Assembly: GCF_003075095.1 (NCBI RefSeq)
Contig: NZ_QCZF01000004.1
Span: 124,001-188,000, forward strand
Origin: Blastococcus litoris
GTDB taxonomy: Bacteria > Actinomycetota > Actinomycetes > Mycobacteriales > Geodermatophilaceae
DNA length: 64,000 nt
Reading direction: 5' to 3'
Shown here: piece after piece, positions 28,080-36,563 of the stretch
How positions within the stretch are numbered: position 1 is the stretch's first letter
Layout: the number at the start of each line of letters is the position of its first letter
Notes under the pieces: generated by a model
The model's input: only the letters and a program-made list of their open reading frames with translations
Databases searched by the model: none
Told to the model about the DNA's origin: nothing
Translations under genes and position numbers: made by a program

Positions 28080-28250
28080 CCCGCGTCGTCGAGGCCGCCG
28101 CGGGGGCCGGGCGGTCGGTCGTCGCCGCGCGACGGCCCTTCGCCGCCCCTACAGTCGGCGATACCCGGACGGTTGTTCGGATGTCGCTGCCGAGTCCGGG
28201 CCGGACCCGGACGAGGCGCGGCGGACCACCCGTGAGGCGAGGAGGGCGGC

Positions 28251-28592
28251 ATGATCGCTCTGCTGTCGCTGACGGGACTCGTCGTGGCCGGCGTCCTCGG
28301 TCTGCACGCGCTCTCCGCCGCGGTGCGGAGCACGCGCGAGACGGCGTCCGTGCTGCCGTACGAGTCGGGTCTGCGCCCGCAGCAGCACGCCGTCTCCCGC
28401 TACCACGCCCGGTGGTACGCGATCACGGTCCTCTTCCTCGCCTTCGACATGGAGATGATCTTCATGTACCCGTGGGCGGTCGTGGTCGCCGACCTGGGTG
28501 CGCAAGCGGTCGCCGAGATGTTCGGGTTCCTCGCGGTCCTGCTCGTCGGTGTCGTGTACGTCTGGCGTGAGGGTGCACTGCGATGGGCCTGA
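28251..28592 (+). CDS. NuoA-like membrane subunit of a complex I-related complex
   Basis: 113 residues, three membrane helices. NuoA hallmarks are present: YESGLRP followed by the conserved acidic TM2 segment FLAFDMEMIFMYPWAV (canonical FDVEVIFLYPWA). The ATG has a GAGGAGGGCGG site upstream. First structural gene of an eight-gene operon (28251-36524) whose genes overlap by 4-10 bases. In the neighbour order of normal nuo operons, nuoB should follow; here a fused relic follows. Confidence 0.9.
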   Translation: MIALLSLTGLVVAGVLGLHALSAAVRSTRETASVLPYESGLRPQQHAVSRYHARWYAITVLFLAFDMEMIFMYPWAVVVADLGAQAVAEMFGFLAVLLVGVVYVWREGALRWA

Positions 28593-29668
28593 TCGCCCGA
28601 CTGCGGACCTGGGCGCTGTCCCGTCCGGCTGTGCTGCTCGTCGACGTACCGGGCGAGACGACTCTCCGGTGGGCCGCCGAGGCCGAGCTCGAGCGTCGCG
28701 GCTGGCGGCGCGCCGCGACGCCTGCCGACACCGACCTGGTCGTCGTCCTGGGCGAACCCGGACCCGAGCTCGCGGCAGCGGTGGACCTCCTGTGGAGCCA
28801 GGTCCCGGAACCGCGGCACCGGATCGTCGTCCGCGGGCAGGGCGACGTCTCCGCCGAGCTCGACGCGGGCCTCGGTGAGCTCGTCCGGCGCGCCGCAGGC
28901 GGTCCACGAGGGGACCGTCGTCCGTCGCCCACCTCGTTCCTGGACGAGGACGGGGGCATGGACCACGGGGGCATGGACCACGGGGGCATGGACCACGGGG
29001 GCATGGACCACGAGGGCATGGACCACATGCACCACGGGGGAGAGGTGGCCGGGCTGCCCATGGCGTCGACCGGCCCCGACCGTGACGGCCTCGAACTCGA
29101 CGTCCTGGAGGTCGCGCTCGGACCGGTGCTACCGGGCTGGCCCACCGGGCTGGTGCTGCGGGCGGACCTGCAGGGTGACGTCCTGGTGTCGGCCGAGCTC
29201 GCCTGGCTGGACGCCGACGCGCTTCCCACCGGCAACCCGCCGGAGGACTCGCAGTGCGCCGCGCTGGACCGGCTCGCCCGCTTCCTCGACGTCGCCGGCT
29301 GGCCGACGGCAGCCCGCCAGGCCCGCCGGGCGCGCGACGGCCTGCTGGCCGGGACGGATCCAGCCCGAGCACAGCGGCTGGCCCGGGCCGTGGCGAGGCG
29401 GATCCGCCGGTCCCGGGCCCTGGCGTGGACGGCCGGCGGCATAGGGCAGGTCCCCTCGCAGGACGGTGCAGGCGAGGGTGTCGTGGACCGCGTCCGGCGC
29501 TGGTGCGACAGCGCAGCGGGGCAGCCGGTCGACGAGCGGCCCGCGCCGTCGCTGGACGAGGCCGCCGGCCTCCTGCGAGGCACGGAGGTCGGCGGGGCGC
29601 GCCTGATCGTGGCCAGCCTGGACCTGCCGATGCCTGCTCCGACGGCGCCGGAGCGCGCGCATGCCTGA
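28583..29668 (+). CDS. Degenerate NuoB-NuoD-like fusion with Met/His repeat linker
   Basis: 361 residues, overlapping nuoA-like by 10 bases and nuoH-like by 8. Residues 47-80 (PADTDLVVVLG, then WSQVPEPRHRI) follow the NuoB pattern of AD-L-VVAG-K-AP-x-L-YDQM-EP-K/R, but the N-terminal region has no cysteine, so the N2 iron-sulfur cluster cannot be held. Residues 124-148 are five copies of GGMDH or EGMDH, then MHHGG. Residues 177-361 show NuoD landmarks in order: LGPVLPGWPTG (NuoD GPQHxxTHG, His residues lost), GGIGQVP at 285-291 (NuoD GGVAxDLP) and LRG with LIVASLD at 331-347 (NuoD IRG, LIVYLGSID). No NuoC is seen. Homology is my by-eye reading. Probably a structural cap on the membrane arm. 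Confidence 0.65.
   Translation: MGLIARLRTWALSRPAVLLVDVPGETTLRWAAEAELERRGWRRAATPADTDLVVVLGEPGPELAAAVDLLWSQVPEPRHRIVVRGQGDVSAELDAGLGELVRRAAGGPRGDRRPSPTSFLDEDGGMDHGGMDHGGMDHGGMDHEGMDHMHHGGEVAGLPMASTGPDRDGLELDVLEVALGPVLPGWPTGLVLRADLQGDVLVSAELAWLDADALPTGNPPEDSQCAALDRLARFLDVAGWPTAARQARRARDGLLAGTDPARAQRLARAVARRIRRSRALAWTAGGIGQVPSQDGAGEGVVDRVRRWCDSAAGQPVDERPAPSLDEAAGLLRGTEVGGARLIVASLDLPMPAPTAPERAHA
28952..29026 (+). repeat. Five tandem 15-bp units encoding GGMDH
   Basis: Units of 15 bp in frame with the fused NuoB/NuoD-like gene: four near-identical copies of GGGGGCATGGACCAC, then a fifth beginning GAG. They encode residues 124-148, a Met/Asp/His-rich linker resembling copper- or other metal-binding tracts. 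Near identity at DNA level suggests recent expansion or slippage. Confidence 0.9.
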
Positions 29669-30599
29669 GCAGACCTCGGCGGATGCCTGGGGGCTGGCGC
29701 CGGCTCTCCTGGGTGTCCTCGTGGTCGGCCTGCTCCTGGGGTTGGTCGTGGCGGCCGCCGACCGTGCCGTCGTCGCCGGCACACCGAGGCGCGCACTCGA
29801 CCCGCTGCGCTCGAGCGCGCGCCTGCTGGTCGAGCAGCGGCGGACCACGCTCGCGCCCGACCGGCTGCTGTGGCGGCTGGCATGCGGGGCGGTTCCGGTC
29901 CTGGCGCTGCTGACCCTGGCGGTGGTCCCGATCGGGGGTCGGACGCTGTGGTCGACCAGCGCCGACCTCGTGTGGTTCAACGCCATGGAGGCCCTGCTGT
30001 GGGCGGTGGTCTGGCTGGTCGGCTGGGGTCCGAACGCCTTCCACGCCCTGACCGGCGGCTACCGCTTCCTCGCCCAGGGGCTGGCCTACGAGCTGCCGCT
30101 GATGTTCGCCCTCATCACGGCCGGCCTGGCAGCCGGCTCGCTGCGCATGACGGACGTCCTCGCCGCCCAGCAGGACATGTGGTTCGTGGTGACCATGCCC
30201 GTCGCCTTCCTGGTGTTCCTGGCCGGCGCCGCCGCCTTCGCCTTCTGGGGTCCGTTCGCCGCACCCGCCGGAGCCGACATCGCCGGCGGGGTCACCTCGG
30301 AGCTGTCGGGCGTCGATCGGCTGCTGGTCGAGGCCGGCCGGGCGGTGTTCCTGGGGGCGAGCGCGGCCATGGCGGCCGCGCTGTTCCTCGGCGGCGGCTC
30401 CGGGCCCTGGCTGCCCGGCCCGGTGTGGCACCTGCTCAAGACGCTCGCCGTCATCGCGGCGCTGGTGTGGCTGGGCCGGCGGCTCCCGGTGCTGCGCCCT
30501 GACCGGACGGTCGAGGTGGGCTGGGTGGTGCTGGTGCCGCTCACGCTCGTGCAGGCGCTGGTCGTCGCGGTCCTCGTGCTGAGCGGCTTCTACGCGTGA
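29661..30599 (+). CDS. NuoH-like membrane subunit, degenerate quinone loop
   Basis: 312 residues with about eight membrane helices. It matches NuoH at RFLAQGLAYELPLMFALITAG (canonical RAAAQxISYELPLGL) and at the N-terminal TPRRALDPLRSSARLLVEQ region. The normally acidic loop FDLPEAESELVSGYNxEYSG reads here FAAPAGADIAGGVTSELSG: at least two of the conserved acidic residues are missing. In complex I this loop forms the quinone entrance and proton link, so quinone reduction is unlikely. Start ATG within the end of the previous gene. Confidence 0.83.
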   Translation: MPEQTSADAWGLAPALLGVLVVGLLLGLVVAAADRAVVAGTPRRALDPLRSSARLLVEQRRTTLAPDRLLWRLACGAVPVLALLTLAVVPIGGRTLWSTSADLVWFNAMEALLWAVVWLVGWGPNAFHALTGGYRFLAQGLAYELPLMFALITAGLAAGSLRMTDVLAAQQDMWFVVTMPVAFLVFLAGAAAFAFWGPFAAPAGADIAGGVTSELSGVDRLLVEAGRAVFLGASAAMAAALFLGGGSGPWLPGPVWHLLKTLAVIAALVWLGRRLPVLRPDRTVEVGWVVLVPLTLVQALVVAVLVLSGFYA

Positions 30600-30609
30600 G
30601 GAGGACACG

Positions 30610-31191
30610 ATGCTGACCGACCTGTCCGGCGGGGCGATCGCCGCGGTGGCGGGGCTCGGCGTGCTGGCGGTGGCCGCCGGTGTCGCGGTCTTCCGCGTGG
30701 ACTCGATGGCCCGTGCGACGTTCGCGCTGCTGGCGTCGTTCCTGGCCGTCGCCGGCGTCCTGCTGGCCTTCGACCTGGTCTACCTGGCCGTCGTGACGGC
30801 GCTGATGATGACGATCGAGATGGCGATCATGGCCGTCTTCATGATCGCGTTCATGATGAACCCGGCCGGGCTGATGCCGATGACGATGGTGCACAACACC
30901 ACGGGGTCGGCCGTCGTCGGTGCCGGCGCGTTCGCCGTCCTCGCCGTCGGGATCTGGACCGCCGACTGGCCGACCCGCTCCGGACGCCGGCCCGCCGACA
31001 GCACCCGGCAGCTCGGCGAGGCGATCATGGGCGGACACATGCTGGTGATGCTGGTGATCGGCATCGCGCTGTTCGCCACGATCCTCGCCGGCACGGTGCT
31101 GGCCACCTCGCGCGGCCGGTACGACCGCTTCGGTGCCGACCTGGCCGCGTCGCGGCCGGACGACCCGGTGCCCGGGGGGCTGCCCCGATGA
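30610..31191 (+). CDS. NuoJ-like membrane subunit
   Basis: 193 residues with five membrane helices. The NuoJ-type helix 2-3 region reads ATFALLASFLAVAGVLLAFD then LVYLAVVTALMMTIEMAIMAVFM, which keeps the conserved Glu in TM3. Unusually rich in methionine (about 10% within 78-105). Preceded by GAGGACACG and overlapping nuoK-like by 4 bases. In complex I this helix takes part in the central proton path. Confidence 0.87.
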   Translation: MLTDLSGGAIAAVAGLGVLAVAAGVAVFRVDSMARATFALLASFLAVAGVLLAFDLVYLAVVTALMMTIEMAIMAVFMIAFMMNPAGLMPMTMVHNTTGSAVVGAGAFAVLAVGIWTADWPTRSGRRPADSTRQLGEAIMGGHMLVMLVIGIALFATILAGTVLATSRGRYDRFGADLAASRPDDPVPGGLPR

Positions 31192-31505
31192 CCGCGGAGG
31201 TGGTGCTCCAGATCGTGCTGACCGTGGCGGCCGGCCTGATCGGGGTCGGGCTGTTCGGCGCGCTGTCCCAGCAGTCGATCGTCATGGTGATGATGGGTCT
31301 GGAGCTGGTGCTCAACGGGGTGCTGCTGGCCGGCGGGGCGGCCTGGTACTTCCTCGCACCCGAGCTGCCGGACGCGCAGGTGCTCGTGGTCGTCGCACTG
31401 GTCGTCATGGCCGTGGAGATGGCGATGGGCTTCGCCGTCACGGTCGCCATCTACCGCGCCCGGCAGGTGGACATGGTCGACATGGCGACGGACCTGCGCG
31501 GATGA
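31188..31505 (+). CDS. NuoK-like membrane subunit
   Basis: 105 residues and three helices. The two membrane glutamates essential for proton transfer in NuoK are kept: MMGLELVLNGVLL in TM2 and MAVEMAMGFAVTVAIYR in TM3. Starts in an ATGA overlap with nuoJ-like and ends in an ATGA overlap with nuoL-like. The same fold is MrpC in Mrp antiporters, so the gene also fits an antiporter-like complex. Confidence 0.9.
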   Translation: MTAEVVLQIVLTVAAGLIGVGLFGALSQQSIVMVMMGLELVLNGVLLAGGAAWYFLAPELPDAQVLVVVALVVMAVEMAMGFAVTVAIYRARQVDMVDMATDLRG

Positions 31506-33439
31506 CCGCTGCGCTCGCCGCCCTGGTGCTGCTGCCCGCCGTGACCGGGGCGGCGCTGCTGATCGCGGGACGACGGGCCGACCGGGTCGCCGGCCCGGCG
31601 GCCGTCGGGATCACCGGAGTCGCCGTCGTGCTCGCCGCCCTGTCGGCGGCCGCCCGCCCGAGCATCTCCGCGCCGTTCCTGGGCATCGTCGACGGCGGGG
31701 ACCTGCGCCTGGTCGTCGACGGCCTGTCCGCGGTGCTCGTCCTGCTGGTCGCGGGGATCGCCCTGCTGGTCACCGTCTTCGCCGTCGCGGACCTGCCGGT
31801 CGGTGCGGCGCGCGCCCGCTTCTCCGGGTTCGTCCTGCTGTTCGTCGCGGCCATGCTCGCGACCGTCACCGCGGCCACGCTGCCGGCTCTGCTGCTGGCC
31901 TGGGAGGTGATGGGTGCGACGTCCTACGCGCTGATCGGCTTCCGCTGGGACGAGCCCGGCAAGCTCGCTGCCGGCACCCGGGCGTTCGTCACCACCCGGG
32001 CCGGCGACCTCGGGCTGTACGTGGCGGCGGGGGCCGCTCTCGCGGCCACCGGCAGCCTGGCGCTGGCCGACCTCGGGGCCGCGGACGGCGGATGGGCGGA
32101 CCTCGCCGCGGCCGGCGTGCTCGTCGCTGCGCTCGGCAAGTCGGCGCAGCTGCCCTTCTCGGCGTGGCTCTCGGCAGCGATGCAGGGCCCCAGCCCGGTC
32201 AGCGCGCTGCTGCACTCGGCCACGATGGTCGCCGCCGGCGGCTACCTGCTGCTCCGGATGCAGCCGCTGCTCGCCGGTACCGGCTGGGCGGCCACGACCG
32301 CGGCCTGGGTCGGCGCACTCACCGCGCTGGTCCTGGGCGCGGTCGCCGTGGCGCAGACGGACCTCAAGCAGTTGCTGGCCGCCAGCACCGCCGCCCAGAT
32401 CGGGTTCGTCGTCCTCGCCGCCGGTGCCGGTGCCACCGCCGGCGGCACCGCGCACCTGGTCGGGCACGCCGCGGTCAAGGCGGGGTTGTTCGTCGCCGCG
32501 GGGGCATGGCTGTCGGCGCTGGGCACCAAGCAGCTAGCCGGCCTGCGGGGTGCCGCCCGGCGATACCCGGGGGTGGGGGCGGCGGCCACCGTGGCGGCGC
32601 TGGCGCTGGCCGGCGTGCCGCCGCTCTCGCTGTGGGCGACCAAGGACCAGGTGCTGGCCGGCGTCGAGGGGACGGCGCTGACGGTCGTGGGGCTCGCCGC
32701 CGCGGTGCTCTCGGCCGTCTACGCCGGGAAGATCCTGGCCGTCGTCCTGGCCCGGCCGACGGGGGAGGAGGTCCTCGACGAGGAGGAGCCGGGGACCCGG
32801 CATGTCCCGCTGCCGACCCGAGTTGCAGCCGGCGTCCTGGCGGTGTTCGCCGCCGGGCTCGGGGTGCTCGCCCTGCCGGCCGTGGCCGACGCGCTGAGGA
32901 CGGTGCTGGACGCGGAGGGCGAGCCCTCTCCCGGGCTCGGGGAGCTGCTCCTCTCCGGCGGGCTCGCCGTGGCGGCCCTGGCGCTGACCGTCCTGGTCGG
33001 CCGGGCCCGGCCGGCGGTCGGCATGGCTCTCGAGCGGAGCCCGCTCGCCGCGTGGGCCGGGCTGGGGCACCTGCTCTCGCCGCGGCCGGCGCTCGCGGTC
33101 GCCCGCGTGCTGGCCGCCGTCGACGACCGCGGGATCGACCGGGTGGTCCGGGGGGCGGGGACCGTCGTGCGCCGGGTCGCGGGGCTGGCTGCCCGGGCCG
33201 ACGACGGCGGCATCGACCGGGCGGTCACCGCTGTCGTCGCCGGGACACGGCGGGTGGCGGCCGCCTCGGCCCGCACCGACGACGGGCTCGTCGACGGCGC
33301 CGTCCGTGGGATCGCGCGGGCGGTGCGCCGCGCCGGTGACGCCGCGCGGCGCCCCCAGACCGGGCTCCTGCACCAGTACTACGCCCAGACCGCCGCCGGT
33401 CTGGGGTTCCTGCTCGTCCTCCTGCTCGTGGTGAGGTGA
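31502..33439 (+). CDS. NuoL-like antiporter-type subunit with triplicated C-terminal repeat
   Basis: 645 residues. Core residues of the proton channel are kept: Glu135 in LLAWEVMGATSYALIGF, Lys in GKSAQLPFSAWL, His-Lys segment VGHAAVKAGLFV and Lys in WATKDQVLAG. The C-terminus, where NuoL has its long lateral helix, holds three successive repeats beginning DDRGIDRVVRG, DDGGIDRAVTA and DDGLVDGAVRG (about residues 540-620), followed by a final hydrophobic helix. GTGA/ATGA overlaps join it to nuoK-like and nuoM-like. Confidence 0.9.
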   Translation: MTAALAALVLLPAVTGAALLIAGRRADRVAGPAAVGITGVAVVLAALSAAARPSISAPFLGIVDGGDLRLVVDGLSAVLVLLVAGIALLVTVFAVADLPVGAARARFSGFVLLFVAAMLATVTAATLPALLLAWEVMGATSYALIGFRWDEPGKLAAGTRAFVTTRAGDLGLYVAAGAALAATGSLALADLGAADGGWADLAAAGVLVAALGKSAQLPFSAWLSAAMQGPSPVSALLHSATMVAAGGYLLLRMQPLLAGTGWAATTAAWVGALTALVLGAVAVAQTDLKQLLAASTAAQIGFVVLAAGAGATAGGTAHLVGHAAVKAGLFVAAGAWLSALGTKQLAGLRGAARRYPGVGAAATVAALALAGVPPLSLWATKDQVLAGVEGTALTVVGLAAAVLSAVYAGKILAVVLARPTGEEVLDEEEPGTRHVPLPTRVAAGVLAVFAAGLGVLALPAVADALRTVLDAEGEPSPGLGELLLSGGLAVAALALTVLVGRARPAVGMALERSPLAAWAGLGHLLSPRPALAVARVLAAVDDRGIDRVVRGAGTVVRRVAGLAARADDGGIDRAVTAVVAGTRRVAAASARTDDGLVDGAVRGIARAVRRAGDAARRPQTGLLHQYYAQTAAGLGFLLVLLLVVR

Positions 33440-35058
33440 CCGTGCTGCTGACCGTCGTGATCTTCCTGCCGCTCCTGGCGGCGGCCGTGCTCGTCGCCTC
33501 CCCCGGGATGTCCGGGCGGTCAGCGACCGGGCTCTGGATCGCCGCCTCCGCCGCGGACCTGGTGCTCGTCGGCTGGATGTGGTGGAGGTTCGAGCCCGGC
33601 ACGGGTGCCTCGGGCGTCCTCGACGGGCCGGCCTTCGAGGCCGACCTGCAGTGGATCCCGACGGTGGACGCCGGCTACCACGTCGGCGTCGACGGGCTGT
33701 CGCTGCCGCTGCTGGCGCTGACGGGCGTGCTCTTCCTCGCCTGCGCCGTGTACTCGCTGCGTGAGCCCGATCGGCCGCGCACCTACGCGGCGTTGTTCCT
33801 CTTCCTGCAGACCGCGTGCGTGGGCACCTTCGCGTCGCTGGACCTCATCCTCTTCTTCGTCTTCTTCGACCTGACGATCGTCGGGATGTACTTCGTCATC
33901 GCCGGCTGGGGGCACGGCAACGCCCGTCGCAGCGCGCTGACGTTCTTCCTCTACACCTTCATCGGGTCGCTCGCCCTGCTCGTGGGCTTCATCGGGCTGT
34001 TCCTCGGCAGCGAGGAGCGCACCTTCGACATGGTGGCCCTGGCAGCCGACCCACCGCTGGCGGACTCCCCGGTGGCCGGTGGGCTGGTGCTGCTCGCGAT
34101 CGGGCTCGGGCTGGCGGTGAAGACGCCGCTGTTCCCGTTCCACACCTGGCTGCCCGACGCGCACACCGACGCACCGGCGGCCGGGTCCGCCGTGCTCGCG
34201 GGCGTCCTGCTCAAGCTCGGCACGTACGGCTTCGTGCGCATCGCGATGCCGATCCTCCCCGACGCGTGGCAGCGCTGGGCGATGGTCGCCGTGGTCGTCG
34301 GGGTGATCAGCGTGCTGTGGGGGGCGTTCGTCGCGCTGGCCCAGACGGACGTGAAGCGGATGATCGCCTACACCTCGGTCAACCACATGGGCTACGTCCT
34401 GCTCGGCCTCGGCGCCGCGGGGCTGGTGGCCTCGGCGGACGAGGGGGCGCGCACGGTGGCCACCGTGGGTGCGATGTACCAGATGGTCAGCCACGGTCTC
34501 CTCACCGGCGCGCTGTTCCTGCTCAGCGGCTGGCTGTGGTCCCGCGGGCACACCTACGCCTTCGAGCAGTGGGGCGGGCTCGCCCGTCCGGCACCGGTGT
34601 TCGCCGCCTGCCTCGCCGTGGCGGCCTTCGGATCGCTGGGGCTCCCGGGGCTCTCCGGATTCATCGCCGAGTTCCAGGTCTTCACCGGGGCGCTCGAGGC
34701 CGTGCCGGTCGCCACCGTGATCGCCGTCGTCGGCATCCTGGTCACCGCGGGGCTGTTCCTGCTCGCCCTGCAGCGGCTGCTCACCGGCGACACCGTCGCC
34801 CCCGGCGGGACGGATCCCGGTGGGGAGCCCGGCGCCGGTCGGGCGGGAGAGGGACGGGCTCCCGCGCGCGCCGGCGCTGTCTCATCGGTCGCGACGGAGG
34901 TCCCGCCAGCGACGGGCATCCGTGACCTCCGCGGCCACGAGCTCCTGGCGATCGTCCCGCTCCTCGCGCTCGCCGTGGTGCTGGGTCTGTTCCCCCGCGT
35001 CCTGCTCGACGTCCTCGAGCCCGCTGCGACGGCGGTGGTGGAGCTGGTGGCCCGGTGA
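33436..35058 (+). CDS. NuoM-like antiporter-type subunit, TM5 Glu replaced by Asp
   Basis: 540 residues. The TM7-8 region AVKTPLFPFHTWLPDAHTDA with LLKLGTYGF and the TM12 Glu in SGFIAEFQVFTGAL are canonical NuoM features. The TM5 glutamate of NuoM (FFEAxLIPMY) is Asp145 here in FFDLTIVGMYF. A 40-residue Gly/Pro/Ala-rich insert (about 455-495) sits before the last helix. Starts at GTG in a GTGA overlap. Confidence 0.9.
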   Translation: MTVLLTVVIFLPLLAAAVLVASPGMSGRSATGLWIAASAADLVLVGWMWWRFEPGTGASGVLDGPAFEADLQWIPTVDAGYHVGVDGLSLPLLALTGVLFLACAVYSLREPDRPRTYAALFLFLQTACVGTFASLDLILFFVFFDLTIVGMYFVIAGWGHGNARRSALTFFLYTFIGSLALLVGFIGLFLGSEERTFDMVALAADPPLADSPVAGGLVLLAIGLGLAVKTPLFPFHTWLPDAHTDAPAAGSAVLAGVLLKLGTYGFVRIAMPILPDAWQRWAMVAVVVGVISVLWGAFVALAQTDVKRMIAYTSVNHMGYVLLGLGAAGLVASADEGARTVATVGAMYQMVSHGLLTGALFLLSGWLWSRGHTYAFEQWGGLARPAPVFAACLAVAAFGSLGLPGLSGFIAEFQVFTGALEAVPVATVIAVVGILVTAGLFLLALQRLLTGDTVAPGGTDPGGEPGAGRAGEGRAPARAGAVSSVATEVPPATGIRDLRGHELLAIVPLLALAVVLGLFPRVLLDVLEPAATAVVELVAR

Positions 35059-36524
35059 CGAGCATGTCCGGTGGCACGGAGGCGTGGCCGGCCCTCCTGC
35101 CCGAGGGGCTGCTCCTGCTCGGCGCGGTCGGCGGGCTGCTGCTCGGGCTGTGGACCCCGCAGCAGGCGCAGTGGCGGGTGCGGCTCCTGGTCACGGCGGC
35201 CTGCCTGGCCAGCGCGACGGCTGGGGCGGTCGCGATGTCCCGTCCGGACGAGCGGGTCTTCGAGGGCACCTGGGTCGTCGACACCACCACGGGCGTCGTC
35301 CGGATCGTCGTCGCCCTCGGGGTCGCCGTCCTCGTCTGGCTGGCGGCTCCCTCGGTGGCCGGGCACCCGCGGGAGACCGAGGCCTACGTCCTCATGCTGC
35401 TGGGGGCGCTGGGCAGCGTCGCGCTGGCGGCCGGCGGCGACCTGCTCCTGCTGGTGGCCGCCTACCTCCTGGCGAGCGTGCCGCTCTACGCCCTGGCCGG
35501 TGTCGCCAAGGACGCCGCCGGCACCGAGGCGACGATGAAGTACTACCTCATGGGCGCCTTCGCCGGCGTGCTCCTGCTGGTGGGCGTCGCCGCGCTCGTG
35601 CTCGCCTCGGGCACCACCGGCTACCCGGAGCTGGCCGCCGCCCTCCCGGACGCGTCTCCCGCGCTGCTGGCCCTCGGCGTCCTCGGGGTGCTGGCGGGGG
35701 TGGCGTTCAAGGCAGGCGCCGTGCCGGTCCACTTCTGGGTTCCCGACGTCACGGCCGGGACGACGCCTCCGATGGCCGCCTACCTCACCACGATCCCCAA
35801 GATCGGTGCGGTCGCGGCCGCGTTCCGCCTGGTCGCCGAGCCGTTCGCCGGTCTGCCGCTCGACGTCCCGCTGCTCGTCGCCGTCCTCGCGACGGCCAGC
35901 ATGACGCTGGGCAACCTGGCCGCGTTCTCCCAGACCGACGTCCTGCGGCTGCTGGCGTACTCCACGGTCAGCCAGGTCGGCTACCTCTTCATGGTCGTCG
36001 CGGTGGCCGCCCGGACCGATCTCGCCGGCCCGGCCCTCGCGCTCTACCTGGCCGCGTACGCGGTGACCAACATCGGCGCCTTCGCAGCCGTCGCCGCCAC
36101 ACCGGCGGCACGGACGATCACGGACTGGGTCACGGCCGCAGGACGGCACCGCCGGCTGGTGGGGAGCCTCGTGGTGTGCCTGCTCGGCCTGGTCGGGACC
36201 CCGCCGACGGCGGTCTTCGTGGGCAAGCTCGCCGTCTTCACCGCAGCATGGGACGGCGGACTGGCGTGGTTGGTCGTCGTGGCTGCGGTCAACACCGTCG
36301 CCAGCCTCTTCTACTACCTGCGCTGGGTGGCCCCTGCGTTCGCCGGGGTACCCGTCGCGCCCGTCCCGGCGGAGGGGCCGGTGGGCAGCGGTGCACGCAC
36401 GTCGGCCGGAACGCGGCAGGAGGTCCGCCGGTCGCCGGAGGCGATCCTGCACGCGGCCGCCGTCGGATCCGTCCTCCTCGGCGTGGGTGCCGGCGTGTGG
36501 CTGGGGGTCAGCGGGGCCTCCTGA
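35055..36524 (+). CDS. NuoN-like antiporter-type subunit lacking the TM5 Glu
   Basis: 489 residues. Retains the channel lysines in GVAFKAGAVPVHFWVPDV, IPKIGAVAAAF and FVGKLAVFTAAW. The TM5 segment is LLLLVAAYLLASVPLYALAG: the conserved glutamate (canonical GIELxSLPLY) aligns with Tyr137, so the entry residue of the Glu-Lys pair is lost. Last gene of the operon. GTG start overlaps the nuoM-like stop. The tail has an insert of low-complexity sequence before the final helix. Confidence 0.88.
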   Translation: MTSMSGGTEAWPALLPEGLLLLGAVGGLLLGLWTPQQAQWRVRLLVTAACLASATAGAVAMSRPDERVFEGTWVVDTTTGVVRIVVALGVAVLVWLAAPSVAGHPRETEAYVLMLLGALGSVALAAGGDLLLLVAAYLLASVPLYALAGVAKDAAGTEATMKYYLMGAFAGVLLLVGVAALVLASGTTGYPELAAALPDASPALLALGVLGVLAGVAFKAGAVPVHFWVPDVTAGTTPPMAAYLTTIPKIGAVAAAFRLVAEPFAGLPLDVPLLVAVLATASMTLGNLAAFSQTDVLRLLAYSTVSQVGYLFMVVAVAARTDLAGPALALYLAAYAVTNIGAFAAVAATPAARTITDWVTAAGRHRRLVGSLVVCLLGLVGTPPTAVFVGKLAVFTAAWDGGLAWLVVVAAVNTVASLFYYLRWVAPAFAGVPVAPVPAEGPVGSGARTSAGTRQEVRRSPEAILHAAAVGSVLLGVGAGVWLGVSGAS

Positions 36525-36563
36525 TCCGCGCGCCGGGCCGCATCGGCGGCGGCAGGATGGCTC

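Noticed and set aside
28952-29026. Short tandem repeat as CRISPR-like array
   Set aside because: Units are 15 bp, contiguous, without spacers, and in frame within a protein.
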